NCBI RefSeq assembly: GCF_051106095.1
Contig: NC_135785.1
Span: 226,355,045 to 226,419,044 of the forward strand
DNA: 64,000 bases
Reading direction: 5' to 3'
Source: Pogona vitticeps
Taxonomy: Eukaryota > Chordata > Lepidosauria > Squamata > Agamidae
Each line of letters starts with the position of its first letter. Positions within the stretch are counted from its first letter, which is position 1. The position numbers were made by a program, and so were the translations under genes. This document shows positions 57,296 through 64,000 of the stretch, piece after piece. The notes beneath the pieces were generated by a model that did no database searches, had not been told where the DNA came from, and saw only the letters and a list, made by a program, of their open reading frames with translations.

Positions 57296-57750
57296 GGCTG
57301 GATAGCTCAGTGGCTTTGGGAGTTCGATTTCCCACTGTGCCTCCCAGGAGAAGAGCCAGCCTGTGTAGTCATTGGCAAGCTGCACCGTCCCAGGGCACCC
57401 TCAGAAGAAAGGAATGGTAAACCACTTCTGCATGTTTTCTTCCTAGGAACTGCCCCCCTCCCCAGGTTGTCATAAAGAGGAATGTGGAGAAAGAATTTAT
57501 CAGAATGCCAAGGCTTGGAAGGAAGCTAGCGAATCAAGACTGAGCCACTGAGTTTACCCCTGCTGCCCAAGTGAGTAAAGAGGGCTATCTACTACTTTAA
57601 GAGTCCTGGTGGAGAGCATTACCTTTTGTGCTGTTCTGGGAATGTCCCTGTTTATTTATTTGTGACTGATGCCAGGCCTCGAAGGGAATTGGGGTTGTTG
57701 CTTGATTACCAGAAGTCAGAATTGATTTGATGGCACATAATTATTATTTC
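57296..57750 (+). mobile_element. tRNA-derived SINE with internal insertion
   Basis: The head GGCTGGATAGCTCAGTGGCT (A box) and GGGAGTTCGATTTCCCACTG (B box) are well preserved, followed by GTGCCTCCCAGGAGAAGAGC. The tail near 57712-57750 is AGTCAGAATTGATTTGATGG and CACATAATTATTATT. About 250 bp of extra or diverged sequence lies between the body and the tail, compared with the copies at 12618 and 40195. Confidence 0.7.
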
Positions 57751-57779
57751 TTAAAAATTAGATTGTCCCCTGAATTTTG

Positions 57780-58940
57780 AAATATCATTTCCCTGACAGC
57801 AGGATTCAGTTTAAAGCCCACCTGACCAGGTTTGCAAACTCCTAGAATACACGCTCTTCACAACAACATGAGGTGCAAACTTTTCCAGTCAGAAATCCTT
57901 AATGGGAGCACAGGTCATAGTCTAAGAAGCCAAACCTTTCCCAATGACATGATCTGCACAAATTGTTGTCCATTTGCAGCATTCTTGTCTCTGTTTCTGG
58001 GCCATGACCTTGAACAGGAAGGACTAAGGAAAAAAAGCACCTGTGTCCCAAGGTCATTCATCTACCTGCTGAGAGCCTCTTAAAAACTTGGAGCATTGTG
58101 CAAGCTGTTGTCTGGCAGGACCTTATTCACCCACATTGATCAGAAGAAAGAGATAACAGTCTGTGGGTGTGATGGCTCTTGACCAAGCTGTGTGTGTCAT
58201 GACCTGGATCTTCACACCAGTGAAACAGAATGCCTCTTGTGATATCCTGTCAGGTTCACAAAGTGCTTGTGTCCTCCTTTGTAGTCACCTACCATAACCT
58301 CATGCCTTTTTCTTCTTTGAGAAGTGGCTAGAATCCTTCCATCCGCAGAACTAGCTTTGCCACCTCAGGCTTGCTGAAACCTCAGCTGCTATCCTTCTTC
58401 CACTAGGCCTGAATCCAGTGGCTGCTGCTGTTGCTCTAATAGCCCAGAATCACTGGCCAAGGAGAGGGCCTGAAATAGATTGTGTAACTCCACGGACAAG
58501 TGTGCTTCCTGGTTGTCCTGCTTTTTTGTGTCACATTCTTCAAAGTTCTCACCTCCTGCACTTGGTAATCTTTTTCTTCTTCAGAGGTATACCTCTAAGT
58601 TGAGGGGCTGTTCTACTGTTTCCAGAAACCATCTTTCCCAATGAGACAAAGCATAGATAGGCAGAGCTGAAGTTCCTGTCTCTTCAGAAAGGCAGCCAGT
58701 TGCAATTCCTACAGTTGTGGCTTTCCGCATTTTCAGCCAGGTTGGCAAACAGGGCACAGCTGCAAAGACTTTCTCACTATCCACATCTGCCTTTAGCTCC
58801 TTACGACATATATATCTGCTGACCTCCCCTTCAACTCTCCCACTGCATGGCCTTGTAAAATGCATCTTGTTATTCACACTGGCCATAAGCCCTGTTTGTG
58901 AGCCTTCTTGATGAGCAAAATTACACACTTCATTCACTCT
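57780..58940 (-). pseudogene. Decayed coding-like segment (possible retrocopy), family unrecognised
   Basis: The minus strand has a 118-codon open frame (58581-58937) that starts Met-Asn-Glu-Val-Cys-Asn-Phe-Ala-His-Gln-Glu-Gly and contains HWERWFLETVEQPLNLEVYL. Past a frame change it continues with protein-like text: Glu-Cys-Asp-Thr-Lys-Lys-Gln-Asp-Asn-Gln-Glu-Ala-His-Leu, then LASDSGLLEQQQQPLDSGLV. Toward 57780 it remains weakly coding-like with several stops. The absence of introns across about 1 kb favours a processed copy, but no poly-A or target duplication was found. I cannot name the parent gene. Confidence 0.35.
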
Positions 58941-59479
58941 GATACTAACAAAAATCTGTATGCACTAAAATGTAGCAAAATTCAGTTTCTCAAGATATGA
59001 GAATACAGTATGTGAGCCAAAATACGAAACCTGGAAGAGTGAAACTCCTGTTTACAAGAGCAGCAGCAATAACAACAATGGCAAAAAGCAGTTTGATGTC
59101 AGTATGAGATATTAACACAAGAGCCTTTTCTGGTCTTATGAAGGTCATCTAGTTAGATGATAAGGAGAAACTGGGTATTATCAACTTCTAGCAGCATCTC
59201 ACTCGAAAGCACTAGATGATTTCATGGAGGAGGTTTAAGTGGGAGGCAAGATGGGAAGAAGCTTCTGAACCACAACCATGTCTCAAACCCTGGATGCAGA
59301 TGATCAATCTATTTTAAGAAAGCCTGGAGTTCTGCAGAAACTCAGTGTTGAAGCTCTTTGCCCACAAAAGAGAAAATAGTGATTGGCCAACGGTCCTTGG
59401 GATCCAGCTGATTTATTAAAGGCCCACATGACTTGGTCTTCACAGACCTCATGCCTGTGGGTGTTGACATATCAACACA
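58941..59479. other. Unassigned DNA
   Basis: Nothing recognised; may be the upstream part of the adjacent decayed coding-like segment or of the L2 copy that follows. Confidence 0.35.
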
Positions 59480-59815
59480 TATCGAGAAAACTTTGACCAG
59501 ATGCCAGGCTTTCTCCGCAGTGGTGCCTTCTCCTTCCTGCAGGAGCTACATTCCCTTTGTGCCTTCAAAATGTTATTAAAAACAGATCTTTTTAGAGAGG
59601 CTTTTGTAGAGGCTCTCCCTAACTAATAAGAACAATGGAAGAAAGAGTGGAACTTCGTATTTGTTGTCCCAAAACTGATACTAGCCACCTGCCCAATCCT
59701 ATTTCTTTGTGATTGGTGATTGTTTTATAACAATTTTATGTTTCTTTATACCTTTATTGTACGCTACCCAGAGTAGTGATTGCTAGATGCACAGTATATA
59801 AATCAAAGAAAGAAA
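59480..59815 (+). mobile_element. L2-type LINE 3' end
   Basis: Codons near 59560-59615 read Phe-Lys-Met-Leu-Leu-Lys-Thr-Asp-Leu-Phe-Arg-Glu-Ala-Phe, the last conserved part of L2 ORF2 ('FKKALKTHLF...AF'). The 3' UTR ends TTGTACGCTACCCAGAGTAG then AAATCAAAGAAAGAAAGA. Confidence 0.65.
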
Positions 59816-60033
59816 GACTTACTACTCACTGCACTCATGCAGTCAAGATTATTCCCTTGCAAAAGGAGACAAGGGTGCTTACAAGGTGGCCACTGAGATT
59901 AGGCAGTTGTTTCTGACCAAAAGGTCCAATCTCAGCTGCACCAGCAAGTTTTATCCCATTCTGCACAACTTACATTTAGTTGGAGTATATAACAGTATAT
60001 TTTTACAGGAATTTGATATTTAGAGTGTAACTG

Positions 60034-60469
60034 TACAGTGGTGCCTCGCAAGACGAGTGCTTCGTTTAACGAAGAAATAGCATAACAAAGTTTTTGCAAT
60101 CGCAAAAGCGATCTCAAAATGATGTTTCCTATGGGATTTTTTCGCTTTGCGATGATCGGTTACCTGCTTCACTAACCGATTATCGCAAAATGAAGATTTT
60201 CGCACAGCTGACGGTGGTTTCAAAATGGCCGGCGGGTTAAAAAAAAAAGGCCACCTGCTGTTTTCTGGGACGAATTCCTGGCTGCACAGGCAGCAAAAAT
60301 GGCCGCGCTATGAAGGACCTTCACTGGACAGTGAGTTTCAAGCCCATAGGAACGCATTAATCGGGTTTTAATGCGTTTCTATGAGCTTTTTAAAATCGCT
60401 TTATGATGTTTTCGTTCTACAGCGATTTTGCTGGAACGAATTAACATCGTAATGCGAGGCACCACTGTA
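60034..60469. mobile_element. Palindromic Tigger-like MITE
   Basis: Begins TACAGTGGTGCCTCGCAAGA and ends TAATGCGAGGCACCACTGTA with TA edges. Closest to the copies at 23077 and 29782 (shared CACTGGACAGTGAGTTT-type centre and GGTTTTAATGCGTTTC). Confidence 0.82.
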
Positions 60470-61039
60470 CATGTATGTACAGAGATTCTGATTTTATTTT
60501 TCCTTTTAAATCATATTATCTTTTTCTACAAGAAAATAATACTTATTCTCAAGTTGTTTAACATCAGAGCAGCACAAGCCCACTCCACTCCACTCCTGTG
60601 TGGTCAAGATAGGGCTACATTTTAAACCAGGGAGTCTCAAACAATGGCATATGGGTCATCTAGTGAGACACACAAGTAGTCTAGGTTAGATAAAAGTTTC
60701 CTGTGAACTTTAATCCCAATAACACTATGCAGTTTTCTTATTTATTATCTTTTTGTTTGGCAATTACCACAGCAGCGAATGTATCAGTATTATAGCAATG
60801 TTCAACTACTAATGAACTTTGTTGTTATTTCTATCTTTTCCTCTCCCTCTCTGTATTCCCAGTTATACTACTGCAAGTTTTATGCCAATAAAACTTATTG
60901 TAAGAGATATGGTTACTATTATATCTCTTTAAAATGACCATTATTTTTCTTCCTGGGAAAATGCTTGTTGTTTTCTAACATAATGGAAATTCTTTGACAG
61001 CGTTACAGTATTGTTGGGATATATAATCAATTGTTTCTG
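60470..61039. other. Unassigned DNA
   Basis: No gene or recognised repeat; AT-rich. A short TTTG microsatellite follows at 61037-61065. Confidence 0.4.
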
Positions 61040-61064
61040 TTTGTTTTTTGTTTGTTTGTTTGTT

Positions 61065-61830
61065 TAAACATTTTTAGCCTGCCCTATATCACAATATCTC
61101 AGAATGGGCTTCAAAGTTATATAAAGAAATTTTGAAATATAAGATATTTTTAAAACAATTTTAAAATAACACAAAATTCACACATTAAAAACATTAAAAC
61201 CATTGCACTAAATCCTATGTAGGTCATGATCCTACCACCTCAAAGGCTGTAATAAATAAGTACATCTTGATGGTGCAAAAATGGTGCCAATGTCAGTGCC
61301 AATTGAGCCTCAAAGGGGAGGACATACCTCAGATGAGATGCTAGGACAAAAAAAATCCATTTCTTGTGTCTCCACAAAATCAGCTGTTTTCAGTGGTGGG
61401 ACACAGAGGAGGGCTTCCCCAGCAGATTTTAGTAATAGTGAGAGATGCTTCTTCAAATATCCATGTCCCAAACCATTTATAGCTTTGTAAGTCATTGTCA
61501 ACACCTTGAACTCAGACCAGCCAGTGCAAATCCTTCAGAACTGTTGACATCTGAAGGATATTCCTGTTAACAATCCAGCTGTTGCATACTGCACCTGCTG
61601 TAGCATCCATGTCATTTTCAAGGCCAGCCTAGTGCATTGCTATAGTCTGGCCAGGAAGTTACCAGCATGCACCACTGTGGCTGAGCTGTTCCTGTCTAGA
61701 AATGGTAATAGCTGGCAGATGAGTCAAAGCTGACCACAAGCACTCCAAGCCACTGAGCTCACATGAGCCTCCAGTGACTAAGATGAATGTAGGTAGATCC
61801 CAAACTATGCACTTGCTCCTTCAGGGGAGT
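61065..61830 (-). mobile_element. L2-type LINE 3' part
   Basis: The plus strand holds the reversed L2-like 3' order: TTTTTAGCCTGCCCTATATC, then TCATTGTCAACACCTTGAAC, CCAGCTGTTGCATACTGCAC, CATGCACCACTGTGGCTGAG and CACTTGCTCCTTCAGGGGAG. The L2 copy at 31501-33785 carries the same ordered words. On the minus strand, 'MTYKAINGLGHGYLKKHLS' is the L2 ORF2 C-terminal motif. Eroded and inactive. Confidence 0.7.
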
Positions 61831-62265
61831 ATGACTCCATCAGGAACAGGTCTCCTACCCATCTCCCAGACGTGGCAACCACTGAGCCACTGAGCCTCCA
61901 TCTTGTCAGGAAATGCGATGTGTAGAGTGGTGTGTTTTTTTCTTCCCAAAAATGAACAGTTAGCAAATGTTTTTATTAGTATAGGACAGCAAGAATGAGC
62001 AGCATGTGGCTTAAGGGCCACTTGCCATCTCCAGAGTCCCAAATGTGTCTCTCCATTACCCCAGGAACCCCCAGCACACACTCACCTAAAATTAGAAAGA
62101 AATTGAAAATCATGTTTAAGAAGTCTCCATATGCTGTTTAGGGACTGTGGAGGGGGGGTGTTTGCCATGTTTTGAAGGCTCTAGTACCCTGCTCTCAAAA
62201 TGCCCATTAGTCTTGGGATGGAGGGGCTCTAGAGGACATAAAGAGGCTTACGCTGTTAATATATG
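61831..62265. other. Unassigned DNA, possibly older part of the same LINE
   Basis: No clear motif; lies on the upstream side of the minus-strand L2 copy and could be its eroded continuation. Confidence 0.3.
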
Positions 62266-62269
62266 TTTA

Positions 62270-62368
62270 TTTTTATCACTTGTGTATTGTTAGCCGCCTA
62301 GAGTGGTCCTGAGCTGACTAGATAGGCCGGATATAAATTAAATAAATAATAAATAAAATAAATAAATT
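62270..62368 (+). repeat. LINE tail with (AAAT)n
   Basis: TTAGCCGCCTAGAGTGGTCC, TGACTAGATAGGCCGGATAT and then AAATAAAT units. Same class as at 8220 and 38748. Confidence 0.7.
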
Positions 62369-62454
62369 CTGACAGTTAAAACCACACACACTTTTTCTAA
62401 TAAAAGATGATGAAAGCAGGGATTGGAAAAACAGATGCTCCCAAGTTCCAGCTC

Positions 62455-62640
62455 TAATTTTATTTGCATTTATTTGAGAAATTTTTAATGCCACCTATCT
62501 CTCCTAGTGACGGCCCAAGCCAGCATATAAAATTTTAAAATCAACAATTAAGTAAAACAAATAGATTAAAATTTAAAACTATGGTACACAAATGTTTACA
62601 AACACAATTTATTACTTTTTTTTAACATATAAAAATGCAA
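62455..62640 (-). mobile_element. L2-type LINE 3' tail, decayed
   Basis: TTTTTAATGCCACCTATCTC and CCAAGCCAGCATATAAAATT follow the reversed L2 end pattern; A-rich sequence follows. Old. Confidence 0.45.
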
Positions 62641-63058
62641 AAATTAATTGGCAGACTTTGAATTGGGAAGATGGTGGAGATGGTAATATGAACAGAAAAA
62701 TTTGTTGTGCATTTGTTCTGTAATCACCGAGGTAAGGGCACAACCAAAGAGGCATTTGTCCTGCTCCTCACTGACCAATATATTTTTCCAGTGATCAGAT
62801 GACAGGGTAGATGCAATATTTTTTTCATGAGTATCAGAAACATTTTGTTCAGTCCTCAGTGCTCCTTTGTTGTTGTTGTTGTTATTGCTGTGTTTCCTGG
62901 TTATTTTTATTATTTAATTATATTGTATGAATGGTATTTTTTATACTTCCAGAATATTGCTGATTGTGTCTTGAGAACACAGATTAGAATGTATGCAGTC
63001 AAGTCTGGTGTCGTCTCTTCCTTCCCACCAGTTCGCATTGCCATTAATATAACAATAC
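62641..63058. other. Unassigned DNA
   Basis: Contains a short TTG microsatellite near 62868-62888. No gene seen. Confidence 0.4.
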
Positions 63059-63153
63059 ATTTCATTTCATTTCATTTCATTTCATTTCATTTCCTTCCTT
63101 CCTTCCTTCCTTCCTTCCTTCCTTCCTTCCTTCCTTCCTTCCTTCCTTCCTTC
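63059..63153. repeat. (CATTT)n / (CTTC)n compound microsatellite
   Basis: About seven CATTT units change directly to about fifteen CTTC units. The change of unit inside one uninterrupted tract suggests conversion by slippage. Pyrimidine-only over the second half. Confidence 0.97.
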
Positions 63154-64000
63154 AATCAACACCAATTAGTAGTGTGATCTGCAGTTTTTCAAATGAGGTT
63201 TCCATAGGTGAGATCACTGTAGCCATCTGGATGACAAACAAATTTGAAGGAGTCGGCAAGGGAGGTAGAAACCTGTGTTTGACAGGTGCTAACAAGGTGT
63301 TAATTGGCAATTTAACCTTTTTAAAACATAGTTTTGCAAAGTGCCTTAGTGATACTCTGTTCCAGCACTGACTTCAAGCTTTTGTTAAATAAAGAAACAA
63401 GGGACACTCATTCAGGGGAACTGACAGATGATGACACTAGGCAGAAAACAGACAAAAGCAATGTCAGTTAGTTGAAGCAAATTTAAACCTCTGCCAGCTG
63501 AACAACAACAAAGACTATGTAATCACCGAGTTTTATTCAAATTCATTTCTGCTCCGTCTGATACAAGTTGTGGTGTCAATGGCCAATGTAGTTATCCTCT
63601 TAGAATGTTTATAAGAACTGCCATGTATTCAGAATTGTCTTGATGATAGGAAGGGTCTTCCTTGGGTCTTATGTATAGTTCCCTTTTTTGGCCAGAGCTG
63701 GGTAGTACTAACACTAACATTTAGAGAAGCTAATGTTTTTGACAACAGTCTCAGAATTTCTCAGCCGGGTATTTGATTACTATGCCAAAAAAGTAACGTT
63801 TCTAAGCTCTGATTAGCATTTAGTGTGCAACCCTTAACCTTTATCAATGTGACATTCCTGTGATACTTTGGACTATGATTCTTACCATCGCCATGCAGTA
63901 TGGCCAGCAGTCAATCACGTGGACATTGCAGTCAAAGGCATTTGTTGGGTACCGGGGGAGAAAGAAAGCTCACAGTGAGCTCAAGCCTTTTCAATTATTC
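63154..64000. other. Unassigned DNA at right edge
   Basis: No coding exon or repeat recognised in the last 850 bases. Confidence 0.4.

Noticed and set aside
57296-57350. tRNA gene-like A and B boxes
   Set aside because: They belong to the head of a tRNA-derived SINE; no complete cloverleaf can be drawn.

Overview
The window is vertebrate nuclear DNA, most likely from a squamate reptile (lizard or snake). The evidence is the repeat set: a Sauria-type SINE, Bov-B (RTE) LINE fragments, CR1/L3 and L2 LINE tails, tRNA-derived SINEs, DIRS-type tyrosine-recombinase retrotransposon fossils, and dense short Tc1/mariner(Tigger)-like and hAT-like DNA transposons. There is no bacterial gene organisation and no long intact host reading frame. 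The sequence is AT-rich apart from one GC-rich block at about 48.1-52.3 kb and one GC-rich transposon at 23.8-25.6 kb.

Layout. 1-5.28 kb: a broken, fairly complete DIRS-like element on the minus strand that runs off the left edge, followed directly by a SINE. 5.3-12.6 kb: mostly unassigned DNA with Tigger-like elements, one inserted inside another (8902-10060), and a (TACA)n array. 12.6-17.1 kb: SINE, Bov-B endonuclease and reverse-transcriptase remnants, a CR1 3' end and two copies of an unassigned 0.4-kb repeat. 18.2-18.9 kb: an unassigned coding-like stretch. 21.3-23.5 kb: L2 tail, Sauria SINE and Tigger-like elements. 23.83-25.66 kb: a 1.8-kb hAT-type insertion with a perfect 8-bp target duplication and a GC-rich interior that looks like captured host gene sequence. 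25.7-31.5 kb: mostly unassigned, with one small hAT element and one Tigger-like element. 31.5-36.5 kb: a three-level nest (L2 LINE, mariner-like element, Tigger-like element), then an older DIRS fossil split by another Tigger-like element, then a Bov-B 3' end. 36.6-44.7 kb: scattered Tigger, hAT, CR1, L2 and SINE copies. 44.7-48.1 kb: unassigned. 48.1-52.3 kb: CpG-rich promoter-like island. 52.4-64 kb: more repeats and a decayed coding-like segment at 57.8-58.9 kb.

Host genes. No complete host coding gene could be shown. The CpG island is the only strong sign of one. It has consensus splice donors on the minus strand (49974, 51370) and weaker ones on the plus strand (49679, 51259), as expected for one or two non-coding or barely coding first exons of a gene whose long introns fill much of the window. 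The gene could not be named. About 14 Tigger-like elements with palindromic ends, three 170-bp mariner-like MITEs and several hAT-like MITEs show that short DNA transposons have been very active here.
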